Positions 12,501-22,001 of a stretch of 64,000 nucleotides of DNA are shown here, piece by piece; position 1 is the stretch's first letter; the number at the start of each line of letters is the position of its first letter. The DNA is from Lanius collurio (taxonomy: Eukaryota > Chordata > Aves > Passeriformes > Laniidae), in NCBI GenBank assembly GCA_020086605.1, contig JACBWW010000050.1, positions 1,290,791-1,354,790 on the forward strand, in the 5' to 3' direction. A model generated the notes under the pieces. The model ran no database searches. It saw nothing but the letters and a program-made list of their open reading frames with translations, and had not been told where the DNA came from. The position numbers were made by a program, and so were the translations under genes.

Positions 12501-13161
12501 ATTTTAAACTAGGTCTTCCTATTTTAGTGTTTAAGAGCATGGCCAGTAAAACTTACCTTGTGGGCTAATTACATCAGTTTAGCCAACATCTTTCTGAGAT
12601 GATCCTGTGAGGCAAAAAGGGACATTAAACTGGCTGAAGCTCTAAAGGAGCAATGGATGAAGAGTGCGCAAGCACTTCTAGAGAAGTTTTGATCCGCAGC
12701 AGGGTAAACGGGAAGAATTTCTCCTCCAAGACCTATCCCAGCCCTTAAGATAGTGTGCCTTCCCTCTGGGCTAAAGTCTTCTGCTTCTTCCTAGGTTCTG
12801 TCTCAAAAGCTGCCCAGCCAACGACCTGGAGTGCGACCTGAGCACCTACGCCCTGGAGTACAAGCTGCTGTCGCTGCCCTTCGGCATCGCTGCGGGGCAG
12901 GACCTGATCCGGCTGGTGGCCTACACTCACGACCAAGTCATGCACCCCAGGACCACCTTCCTGATGGCAGACGAGGACCCTGCCGTGCCGTTTGCCCTGC
13001 GGGACGAGAACTGGAAGGGGGTGGTGTTCACCACGCGGGCGCTGCGGGAGCCCCGGACGTACCGCATGGGCGTGCGGGCCCTGTCCTACAGCGCCGACGG
13101 CAGCGTCGAGTACCGCACCACCTTCATCGTCTACATCGCCGTGTCCGCCTTCCCCTACTGA
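306..13161 (+). CDS. HMCN1: HMCN1 (hemicentin-1), 3' portion; gene-level entry
   Basis: Hemicentin-1 is a very large secreted extracellular-matrix protein (fibulin-6) of basement membranes and tissue linkages. Only its C-terminus lies here; the VWA domain and long Ig array would be to the left of the window. Eleven coding exons (306-543, 1653-1715, 2795-2914, 3188-3322, 3687-3800, 4085-4210, 4878-5006, 8763-9113, 11189-11308, 11649-11775, 12795-13161) join in one frame, 1890 nt, giving 629 residues plus TGA. Order: end of the G2F beta-barrel, a short Cys linker, eight EGF modules most starting D(I/V)(N/D)EC, with a Tyr/Arg-rich insert after the sixth, then the fibulin-type C-terminal module ending YIAVSAFPY. 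Most introns are phase 1, as expected for shuffled EGF modules. The order of modules and the C-terminus match vertebrate HMCN1 closely. HMCN2 is the main alternative; PRG4 and TPR alongside favour HMCN1. Confidence 0.95.
1653..1715 (+). CDS. HMCN1: HMCN1 exon: G2F-EGF linker
   Basis: Sixty-three bases between acceptor ATACAG and donor GTACTG. Translates [20 protein letters not shown], the two-cysteine linker before the EGF array. Too short to be seen as an open frame; recognised from the phase-1 join on both sides. A CR1 copy begins about 28 bp downstream. Confidence 0.9.
1743..2232 (-). mobile_element. CR1 LINE fragment (3' part)
   Basis: In HMCN1 intron DNA. Carries the usual avian CR1 3'-end blocks read in reverse: TGGTTTGGGTGGGAAAGGACC, GCAGGGACACCTTCCACTAG, CCAGGTTGCTCCAAGCCC, and at the far end TCCATAGCCTCCTCTGGACT. 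Its 3' end is at the low coordinate, so the element lies on the - strand. Diverged; no intact ORF. Confidence 0.9.
2795..2914 (+). CDS. HMCN1: HMCN1 exon: EGF module 1
   Basis: Acceptor TTCCAG, donor GTAAGA, phase 1-1, 120 bp. Reads [20 protein letters not shown] and on to TCQ: a calcium-binding EGF with six cysteines. Confidence 0.94.
3188..3322 (+). CDS. HMCN1: HMCN1 exon: EGF module 2
   Basis: Acceptor ATTGCAG, donor GTACGC, phase 1-1, 135 bp. Begins [20 protein letters not shown] and contains [14 protein letters not shown]. Strikingly GC-rich compared with neighbouring introns. Confidence 0.94.
3687..3800 (+). CDS. HMCN1: HMCN1 exon: EGF module 3
   Basis: Acceptor CCACAG, donor GTAGGA, phase 1-1, 114 bp. 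Begins [20 protein letters not shown] and ends LKGRKCV, a typical calcium-binding EGF. Confidence 0.94.
4085..4210 (+). CDS. HMCN1: HMCN1 exon: EGF module 4
   Basis: Acceptor AATAAG after a T-rich tract, donor GTGAGT, phase 1-1, 126 bp. Begins [20 protein letters not shown] and ends NGTCI. Confidence 0.92.
4673..4825 (-). mobile_element. CR1 LINE fragment
   Basis: Starts TCATGGAATGATTTGGGTTG and contains GGGCAGGGACACCTTCCACC and the CAGGTTGCTCCAAGCCCCAT block. Only about 150 bp of the 3' end. Lies just upstream of the EGF-5 exon acceptor. Confidence 0.9.
4878..5006 (+). CDS. HMCN1: HMCN1 exon: EGF module 5
   Basis: Acceptor CCGCAG, donor GTAAGC, phase 1-1, 129 bp. Begins [20 protein letters not shown] and ends ARPCV. 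A CR1 fragment ends about 50 bp upstream of the acceptor. Confidence 0.94.
8126..8276 (+). mobile_element. CR1 LINE fragment
   Basis: The same blocks as the other CR1 copies but in forward sense (GTGTCCCTGCCCATGGCAG, AAGGTCCCTTCTGACCCAAA), ending in the 3' tail GATTTTATGAAT. Inserted in the long intron before the EGF-6 exon. Confidence 0.88.
8763..9113 (+). CDS. HMCN1: HMCN1 exon: EGF module 6 plus Tyr/Arg-rich insert
   Basis: Acceptor GAGCAG, donor GTAAAT, phase 1-1, 351 bp, far longer than the other EGF exons. The first ~40 codons are an EGF ([15 protein letters not shown]). A cysteine-free insert follows, rich in Tyr, Ser and Asn ([20 protein letters not shown]), then the basic motif SRTRR, then [14 protein letters not shown], which begins the next Cys pair. 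The insert is also seen in mammalian HMCN1. Confidence 0.93.
   Translation, partial: TLMNVNKCLNPVHFTAPTPPAASSVSVHLGNSYWVMGNLALDWRGCQIQVPITVAITMLNSPLGETTSNCSTITGTPQISTAPSQSIGTAEYPSPGLEGTLEKLVLKAMRQEMPDV
11189..11308 (+). CDS. HMCN1: HMCN1 exon: EGF module 7
   Basis: Acceptor CTGCAG, donor GTATGG, phase 1-1, 120 bp. Begins [20 protein letters not shown] and ends NGKTCQ. Confidence 0.94.
11649..11775 (+). CDS. HMCN1: HMCN1 exon: EGF module 8
   Basis: Acceptor ATCCAG, donor GTATGT, 127 bp, phase 1 in and phase 2 out. Begins [20 protein letters not shown] and runs to [13 protein letters not shown]. The phase change marks the switch from the EGF array to the C-terminal module. Ending at 11775 rather than 11776 is what keeps the next exon in frame. 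Confidence 0.92.
11911..12135 (-). mobile_element. CR1 LINE fragment
   Basis: Begins with the reversed tail ATCACAGAGTCACAGAGTCC, then TGGTTTGGGTTGGAAGGGAT and GGGCAGGGACACCTTCCACT, continuing into TTCCTTCCTAACATCTAATC. Located in the last HMCN1 intron. Confidence 0.9.
12795..13161 (+). CDS. HMCN1: HMCN1 last coding exon: fibulin-type C-terminal module and stop
   Basis: Acceptor TTCCTAG, then [14 protein letters not shown]; the final TGA is at 13159-13161. This is the globular fibulin-type C-terminal module ([36 protein letters not shown]). Very GC-rich, with many C- or G-ending codons, in an otherwise AT-rich setting. Confidence 0.96.
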
Positions 13162-14150
13162 GCGCCGGCCCCGAGCCCGCGGCCGAACCGCGTTCCCCGG
13201 GGCCAGGGGGTGCTACCGCTTCAGCCTCACTGCTGCCTGCCCCGCAGGGGGAACCACGCCACTTCAAAGGGTGCTCTCTTGTCTTCCCCTCCTTCCCGGA
13301 GGCTGCCGCTCCAGTTCCATTGATCCAATGCAAGAGGAAGATCCATGGCTTTGAGGACCTGTTACCACGTGCTTTATTTATTACACTGGAATAGTAATTT
13401 TCCACGGTATGTTCTGAAAACTAGCAGAGAAATCCATGTAGTCAAAGCAGGAAGCAAGGAGCAGCCTCCACTGAAAGTAACTGAAGAAAATAAGCCCATC
13501 ATTTCAAGTGGTCTACATATTAAGGTTGCTAAGTGTTTTAAATTTTATATCTACTAGATTTTTTTTTTCTTATCAATTACCCAATAGAATTAAGGCTATG
13601 CTATACTATGTTGTGTGCTCAAACCCACCAAATGCCACCATGCCCAAGGGTTGCAAAAGCTGAAACAAATGACAGTAAAGTTTGTTTGCAGCTAAGAAAT
13701 CTACAGGAGAATTTGGAGCTGGTACCTTTGGCTTCCATCCAAGTGTAGAGATGTTGCTATTTTTTGGAAGAAAAAAACAACATGGCTACTTCTACTTTAT
13801 AGAGCAGGTATTTTATAAGTTGTTTTTACTCTGCCATTCTGGTATAGCCATTTATTTAACCCAAACCCATATCCACTGCCGTACTCCCAGCTCAGTAAAT
13901 GGTCTGGGCTTTTACGCACATGGAACATTTTTCTCCAAAGGTGATGTAATTTTGGTTCAATAATGTCAATACACTGTACACAAGTAATTTTGCCAAGATG
14001 TATTCTATTTTTATGGACGTGTATATATGTGGTTTTTCCTATGTGTATTTTCTATGCAGTATCTAAAGAGTGTATTACAGTTAAGTTTGCATAAAAGGAC
14101 AATGTCAATACAATGAAAATAATCAAAAATAAAGGTTCCCATCACCTTTG
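13162..14150 (+). other. HMCN1: HMCN1 3'UTR (predicted)
   Basis: About 1 kb following the stop. The first canonical AATAAA downstream is at 14128-14133, so cleavage is expected near 14150. No coding signal seen. The exact 3' end is inference. Confidence 0.65.
14128..14133 (+). promoter_or_regulatory. HMCN1: HMCN1 poly(A) signal AATAAA
   Basis: First canonical hexamer after the HMCN1 stop, about 970 bp downstream. Another AATAAA at 14523-14528 could give a longer form. Confidence 0.6.
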
Positions 14151-17100
14151 AGACAGCTGGTAGTTTTATCTTTGAAAAAATTATTTTCCATTTCTGAAGC
14201 TCTTGCTCTAAGCGCAAGGGGGACAGTTCAGAACCAGGGAGCAGCTCCAGCACTTTTCCCTCTTCCTGGCACTCTGGGGTAGTAAGAGATTATCACCAGC
14301 TTTAAAGTATATTTTTAGCCACCCAATGGCATTTTGTCTCTATTCTTGTTTTATTAAGTAACTTTAGACATCCCCACTGGCTATGCCTTTTTCTTCCCTT
14401 TCCAGTGCACCAAGTGAAATAGTCCCACAAAACAAGGATGACTTAAAATTACTTTGCACTTTATACGAATTTATGAGTGATTCAAACTGAAAAGGTTTGC
14501 TTCTCAGCAACCTGACTTGAAAAATAAAAGCAGCTCCAAAGAAGATAAATTCCATGAAAAAGACATGAAGGAAGGAGAAATGAGAGTAAGTTATAATAGG
14601 TACATGTAATTCCCTCAATGTCTTTTAAGGATGAGAATCAGATTGAAAGTGATATCATTGAGGGAATCTAACTCCACTCCTAGAACACAAATTTCACTCT
14701 GATATATTTTGTGAGAAGGGAAAAACCCCAACAGAGTTGACAGCCTTTAAGGCAAATCTGACCATAAAAGAAGTAATAGTCACTTACCAGATGGAAGCCA
14801 CTTGATCACTGCCACAGCCATGGCTCCAAGTTTGCTTCCTCATCCAGGCTTTCCAGGAGCCAGCTCAAGGAGGAGCTGCTTGTCCATGTGGAAGGTGTTC
14901 CTTACCCTGAGATGATGCCTCAGGACTGAGGGAGCAGTGAGATGTGGGTCACTGTGAGCGAGGTGGTTTTCACTCAGGGACTGGTTGAAGGGAAGTGCTG
15001 AGTAGAGGAGAACTTGTAACATGGCCTTCTCTTCTTTGGACATCTTGAGCTGGGTTACAAACTTCTCTTCTGCTCTATTAAAAAGATTGCAAATATGTTA
15101 AATTAGATCTCAGAGCAACTGCACCTGCTGCAGCTCTACCTCCAGGAGCTACCTGGCCCTGTTGCTGCCTGGCTGGGAAAGCTGCTGGTTATCATTAGTT
15201 TTCCTGGTCAAACCTGAGAAGCAAGGGGTAGGTTAGTACATGTTTATGTGCCCACATGAACTTGGGTATTTCCTAAAGATTAAAAATCCTGCTTTCATAA
15301 ATCCGAATTTTAAATGCAACAAATATTCTGCTGTGTTTATTAACACTTTGGATAAAGCTGCCCAAACCTTGGATGCAATTTTCAGTGTCTGAGGGCTGTA
15401 CAGTCACTTTGTCCAAGCCCCTCTGTTAGTCTGCAGCAATATTTGCACTGTTAAAAGTTCAGTGCCATCCCATAAAAGGCTGATGTGGTCACCACATTAT
15501 TTGTCACAAAACAATTTGCAAATGCCCTCCTGTCACAAACAACTAACTTTCTAATAACACTTAACATCCTACGAGCAAAATGGGAGAATGTTAAGTTCTT
15601 ATTAAAAGACACCACACCACCAGAAAAATAATATTCAAAAAATAAAGGGAGGTCTTAGGGAGAGCAATTAGTGAACCAAGAGTTAATGCTCCACTGCTAC
15701 CTTGAGCCTGTGCTACCTTCCTTTTGCACTATCCTACTTTTCCCACTGCTCACTGAATTTTCTGGAGCAGCATTTTCTCCTGGCCCAATTATCCCTGAAA
15801 CTCTGTCCTGTGCCACGGGCTCCTGACTGTTCCTGGGCCTCAACTCTGTGCAAACATAGCAACATTTCATTAACTACACTACCGGGATCAAACACACCCT
15901 GTGAAAGATGACAAAAGAGGAATTATCTCCTATAGAGATGAATTTGTACACAGGGGTGGTTTCAGGGTGACATCTGGTGGCATCCCAGCAGCTGGGCACA
16001 CAAATCTCCTAGGCACAGCTCCTGTTGGGCACACCTTGGATCCTAGGTACCTGCTTGCTGCAGCAGGACCCAGAGCACTCAGCCCATGTCTGTATTCCAG
16101 GAAAACATCTGCAACATCCCAGCCTTTGCCAGAGCACAGTAGGACTCACTCTTCCTCCCCAAAACAATTCTTCCTTGGTAAAGCCTAAAGGAAAATACAT
16201 GTTAAATACAGCCCTTCGCAAAACCCCCTGCGTGATTCCTTCCAAATGGAAATTCTAGGAGAGGATTAAGGCAGGAAAAGGAGTTCAGGGATGAAACCAG
16301 GGCTGACTGGGGTCAGAAAGGATGGAAAATTCACAACCACCACCTTTTAAAAGGTGACTGATGCCCTACTGCCAACCCCACCACAGCATCAGGTTTCTGT
16401 ATCTCATACCCACCATACAAGGCAGGTGTTCAGGAACCAGAGGCAGATAAGGAATGCCTGTCACACCTTCCTCAGGGATACAGCTTGCCAGACCCTGGAG
16501 AGAGGAGATCAATCCACTGGGGTTTTGTTTTCCCTCACACACTGGCTGAAGTAAAATGCTAGTGCATGGGTACAGTAATGAGCCTGTACTGGATGCACAG
16601 CAATGTGGGCTAAAGGGAAAACACATCATCAGGTGAGATGGATACTCAGCAAAGACCAGAGCAGCAATGCTTAGCTGGGAAATGTGCACTTCCAAGTCAG
16701 ATCCAGACAGTGGGTGTGAAACCAAGCCAGATGCTGAGTAACGCGGCCGTCAGTGCTCACATCAGCGGGGCACTTTACAGGCAGGACTCTGCTCTGGGCT
16801 CCAAGGGGGAGTTCTGGTGCCCTTTGACTTCAGAGGCATTTCTAGTTCTGGCAGCTCAAATCCAAGGCTGCTGCCAATAAAAACTTGGCACAGTGCAACA
16901 GTTGAAATCCATGGATTATCTTATGAGGCAGGAATCCCAGCACCCACCCCACTGTTGCACACGGGTGGGAGCAGGACACGGAGCACCGGCTGTGGGATTC
17001 CCCCAGCACGGGTGCAGAGAAGGTACCTGGCACATTTCCAGTAACCCATGTCAGGATATGGGATGTACAAATGTATGGATGGGCGAGGGCTGCTGGGCAG

Positions 17101-20100
17101 TGCCTCACTCTTTCTGCAGAGAATCCTGTGGGCAGATAAGGCTCTTCCAGCCCTGTGGGCTTCGGCCTCTCTGCTCCAGCAGAGGTCTTTGATTCAGCCC
17201 AAAAACAAATGGATCTCATTGCCATCACTCAGCACCACACTGAAGTCTGGACACTTAAAGCATCTTCTTCACCAACATCCAGTAATGCTGGAGAGTCTGA
17301 ATGGCTTAAGCACAGCTGCATTTCCTGAGGGAAACTGGAGACATTCTCAGCTCTTTCACATGCAGAAGTTCCCCAGTCATGCAAAGCTGCTGCTCCACAG
17401 GGACTACAAGAACTCTTAGTGAATCACTTTCTTTGCCCCTTATAAGCCTGGGCAAACTGAGAGGCACAGGCCTCTGGATGTGAGCTGGGACATCAAGGAA
17501 ACACCAGAGAGTGCCAGCTGATGGCCAAAGCTAAATGGGACCTTAGGCATCACACCTCCAGCAGCACTGCACTCATCATCTCAACATCCCAGCAGTGCAT
17601 CCAGCCAGGCCCTCTGAATAAGGTTAAATGTGATCCTAGCTGGCTGCAGATTTTTATAAACACATTTGCATGTCTGGACACACAACACAACTCCAATCAC
17701 TTCCCAGATCACTGGATTTCATGTTCACATCTTCAGTGCACAGCTGGTGCCAGATTCTTCTGCTTTGATAAGTTTAGTGTTAGAAAGGGAAGCAAAGGAG
17801 ACTTGCTTACAGATAAAGGAATATGGATAAAAAAGGTGCTCTTTAGCACTAACATAGATTCAGATTATAGTTTATGAATAGCTAAATGACAGGGGCATCT
17901 CAGACATCACCAAGCCAAGGGGCTGTTCAGAATACAGAGCAAAGGTTAAGAAGTGCTCTGAAGAAATGCTTTGCAAGGACAATAGAAGCTGTTATTTTTC
18001 ACTGTATGTAAGCACTGCACATCTCCCGTGGTTCTTGATAGCTGAAGTGGTCTCACAATGCCGTGAGATGCAGCTGGCTTCCTTATTAATAACTTCCCAT
18101 TGCTAAGGACACAAGCTCCCCTCCACACCTTTTAACAGCTTACTGCACAGCAGTCACACAAATCAAGTCCAGCCCTCCTGCTCGATCACAACAAGTGTTT
18201 CAAGGACTCCTCTCACAGACAACACCTGAGGTGATCTGCACTGCACAGCCCATAATTCAAGCAAGGCCAAACTCTTGCTATGCAAAATTGAGTCCCTGGC
18301 AAACACAGAGTTATATGTAAAAGCTTCAGAAAAGGAATGTATCTAATTTGGGGTCTCCAGCTTCAGAGGCAAGACCCACTAGCATCCCTGAAGAAAAGAA
18401 TCTCATGAGTATTCCCCATTACCACTGTTCCTGATAAACACAGTGGTGCATAAAAAAGCCCAGTTCCAAACAACATTAAGGTCCCTTCACAGGATTTTAG
18501 CTGCATTGTCTCTGGAATCTGCTGCTATAGATTTTAAAAATGAGGTTTGCAAATCTGGGAGAAGAATGAGTTCCCAAATACCACAGGAACAACTGGAGTG
18601 TGCCAGCTCTTCACATAAAGCAGGCAAATAAATAGGCCGGAGAGGAAAATGCAGAGTTCTCTGGTGCCACTGCATGACTGACTGAAATGGAAGAAGCAAA
18701 AATAACACCTGAAAACGACATTAAAACACACACTGAAGGGACTACAGGCACCCCAGTGATTAGTAGGGGAGGACAAAGCTTCCTTGCACCAGAACCAGAG
18801 AGTTTCTGCTGAGATGTCCGAGCAGCTCCCATGCTCGAGAGCTTCCGGGACGGAGATGGCCTGAAAAAATCTGCAACATAACCATCACTTCTTCAATTTC
18901 TCTTCTACTTGAAAGAACTGGACTTTAAATATAAGCCTTGTAAATAACTCTGATTGCATCAAATTTATTCATCCTTCCTCATCTGTCTCATCCTTCCTCA
19001 TCTGTCTGCAAGCAGAATTAGCTCACCAGTATTCACTATTTACCAACCCTTCAGGCCAGTCTGCTTTTCTCAGCTGCTGTGGCCTTGTTGAAAAGGAAAT
19101 AGTGGTGGTTTTCTTACTGGTTGCTCTGCAATGCTTTCAGTGATGCAGAGACTGATAGAGAACCTCAAGTTGGGTGTAACCCTGCGAAGCCTTTGCCAAA
19201 ATATTACCGCTAACATTTCACAGCTCATGTTTTGAAATTTTTTTGGATGCATAAACAATGTTGTCCTTTAATAGACAAGGGTCTAACAGAGAAGTGGTTT
19301 GTGTTCACCAGCCCAAATGCACAGCAAGGTCATATCATGGTGTTTTTACCACCTGTAGTAGCTTTACTACAGACAAGCAAAGTGCCATCAGCATTACCAG
19401 TGAGCCACATCTAATGAAAGCCAGTCAGAGCCTTGCTAAAAACCCCAACTGCCTTCAAATTGGACACCTCAGCTAATCAAAATCTCTCTTAATCATAAAA
19501 AGTTTTTAGCAGATACTACAAGTAATAGCAAAAGTTAGGTTTTACTTAGAGCTGATGCAACTCAAATGGTCCTGATGTAGATCTGAAAATTATATATAAA
19601 CAGGACAGAAGGGCCATTGCAGAGTGAATTACCACAGCATGTAAAAACACACCTGCAGAGCAGCTAATGGAAACAGGCTGAATTTAACTGAGAACTAGCT
19701 TTTTGGAGAAGTAAAGCTGGTTTTGGGCAGTCAGGTCCAGCAGTGAAGTTCAGCACTGCAAGATTAGCCTGTTTGTTTACAAAGCCCTGCTGCTTATCTA
19801 AATAAATCACACAGCACTGGTTTTGCTCCCACCTTGTGCACTAGAAAGGAATTAATAGAAAATAGCAATCACTGAATCGCCAGCCTGAAACTGGAATTTA
19901 AACAAGTCATGCTAAAGTTTGAGACATTTTCATGATTTAGAGCCATGTGAGTAAATTGCCCATTTTCACAGGTTTTTGCAGTATTTTGACAAAGTCCTTT
20001 AACCCCCTAAAGCTGAGCTGAGAAAAACATGATGGATGTTTGTTCCACCTGGCAAACCCCAAACTCTCCCACTTTTCTGTCATCATTTGTGTCTTTCAAC

Positions 20101-20655
20101 AAATGCTTCTGATACTCAGATACACATCCAGATGACATCTTCAAATTAGATGTTTGTTCCCAAGTACACTGAAGTAAAAGTCCAAGCTTTCAACTGAGCA
20201 TCAACTTCTCAGCCACCTCTCAATGACAGCAATAACCTTTCCTCTGACCACAGCAAATCCTTTCCCCCTCATTCACAATAACTCTGAGTACTGCTACAAA
20301 GACCTTGATCTTAGGCTACTAACAAGCATCTACTTCTTTCTCTTCAAGCCCTCTACAGCCTCTCTTTACTGCCAGGAATCAGCCTTGCTACATTTCCAGA
20401 TCCGTATGCTCTTCCTCTTAAATTGGCCTTTTTTTAACTTGGCAGGAGTTTGCTCCTTGCACAGAACCACTTCATTTTATTCTTTCAACTCTTTCTCTAG
20501 AGTACTCCTCTGCTGGGGTGTCATTAGAGATAAATACAACAAAGATAGTGAAATGCCTAACTACAGGAAAGGAGTCCAACACCATATTCTGTACAAGTTA
20601 TCTAAAAAATTCATTTTGGAAGCTATTAAACACCTCCCAGTGTAACACCATGTTG
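14151..20655. other. Intergenic DNA, HMCN1-PRG4, left part
   Basis: About 6.5 kb without a supportable gene. All open frames are short (under 130 codons), without splice signals or recognisable domains. The only local pattern is a 19-bp unit (TCATCCTTCCTCATCTGTC) in two tandem copies at about 18969-19006. Conserved enhancers could be here but cannot be called from one sequence. Confidence 0.55.
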
Positions 20656-20660
20656 GTAAA
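20656..20660 (+). repeat. Target-site duplication, left copy (GTAAA)
   Basis: Five bases directly before the LTR, identical to those directly after it. Confidence 0.8.
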
Positions 20661-21996
20661 TGTAGTGGGTTGAATCTGAGTTGATAGACAGATTTTTAGA
20701 CCAATAATGCTTCTCACAATTTACACATTTAAGTCGCACTGAAAGGTGGGAATTCCTCTTGTTCCAGCTCGCCTGAGGGAGGTGGGGGCAGCCTCGGAGC
20801 CTCCAGGCCTCGCCAGGCTGAGGCCCCGCTGGGCTGGGCTGGGTGAGGCCAGGCTGAAGCCCCGGCCCCCTTCCCTTCTTCCTGATGCCGCAGCACGGAC
20901 CCTGGGCCTCTGGGGAAGGAACCATCCCAGAGCCCAGGCAGCTAAACTCAGCCATGGACTGGCACACAGCTAAACCCAGCCATGGGCTGCTGCACAGCTG
21001 AAAATCTTTCCAGAGCAGCTTCTTGGGCTGGCGGGTCCCCCCTGTTCTCCACATGGAGCCAGCAGTAGCCAGCGGGAGTCTCCTTTCTGCAGCCAGAGCA
21101 CACTTTGGGCTGAAGAAAACACCCATGCAGCCAGCAGCACAAAGGGAGCAAGGCTTTCTTCACCATAAAGCCTGAACAAGAACATTCTTCAACATAGAAC
21201 TTTAACAGTCAGAGAGAGAGTGAGCCATGTGAGACGGAGCTGAAATGGCGATGGAGAAAAGGGGCGGTGCCGCGTTCCTCGCACGTAGCTTAAAAATACT
21301 TCTGACATGCGGTGGTAAGAAACTGTAATATCTCAAACTGTTTGTCTCTTTAATCCATTTGGAGTGCATGGGGGATGGAAGACTTACATGAAAATTGTGA
21401 ATAGGTGCCTGTGCCAGGATATATAAAAACAGTGAGAGGTTTTTAAGGATTTGTAGCAGAAAAAGCCTTTGTGTTCAGGCCAAAAATGACCCATCCTTAA
21501 AAAGATTGATAACCTCATGTGATGGCCCAGGTGTGGCAGTGTGAATAAACTGATATTTTTTCATAGAAGAGATGTATTACACCACAGCAGATTGTTTCTT
21601 TCTGGGAGGGTCTGTTGTTAGGGGCAGTTTGAGAAACCATGTGAAGCAAGAAGAAGAAACCCTTTTTTTTTTCCTTAAGCATAGGAGAGAGACTTTTCGA
21701 GAACTGTAACACTGACTAGAATTCTATGTTGTGTTATCTTTTGGGCTAGTTAAAAAGAAAGAGTAAAGTGCTGAGAAGAAGGGGGTGGGGGGGTGTTTGT
21801 TTTAATTTCTTGTTATATCTTTTAACTTTTAATTTGTTAGTAATAAAACTTTCTCCTTGTACTTCAACCGTGTAAGTTTGAACCTGTTTTTTGCCTCAAA
21901 GCTATCTAGTTTTCCTCAATATTTTCTTATTTTGTTTTCCTTATAAAATAACTGATATTTTAGATGCTTGACGCTCAGTTGTGTCAAACCACAACA
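20661..21996 (+). mobile_element. Solo LTR of an avian endogenous retrovirus
   Basis: Begins TGTAGTGGGTTGA and ends TCAAACCACAACA, so the ends are TG...CA with an imperfect terminal inverted repeat. It is flanked on both sides by the direct 5-bp repeat GTAAA (20656-20660 and 21997-22001), the expected target-site duplication. An LTR-like TATA (TATAAAAA near 21422) is followed about 420 bp later by AATAAA at 21842-21847 and a T-rich stretch, giving a U3-R-U5 order on the + strand. The first half includes a GC-rich block (about 20757-21130). No gag/pol/env coding is present, so this is a solo LTR left by recombination. The ends and 5-bp duplication resemble passerine ERVL-like families; the exact family name would need a repeat library. 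Confidence 0.85.
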
Positions 21997-22001
21997 GTAA
22001 A
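21997..22001 (+). repeat. Target-site duplication, right copy (GTAAA)
   Basis: Five bases directly after the terminal ACAACA of the LTR, matching 20656-20660. Confidence 0.8.

Larger units (their letters stand above)
1..12794 (+). other. HMCN1 introns: remaining content
   Basis: The longer introns (544-1652, 1716-2794, 5007-8762, 9114-11188, 11776-12794) and the leading intron 1-305 are AT-rich unique-looking sequence apart from the listed CR1 fragments. I see no further exons, RNA genes or tandem arrays in them. ORFs in 10685-11165 and 7117-7419 lack splice context and family similarity. Confidence 0.6.

Noticed and set aside
12831..13394. 187-codon frame over the last HMCN1 exon
   Set aside because: Alternative frame of a GC-rich exon; Ala/Arg/Pro-rich translation typical of such shadows.
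14523..14528. Second AATAAA after HMCN1
   Set aside because: The nearer hexamer at 14128 is enough; nothing supports regular use of this one.
20626..21126. 166-codon - strand frame
   Set aside because: Runs through the GC-rich part of the LTR and out of it; no retroviral or host domain recognised.
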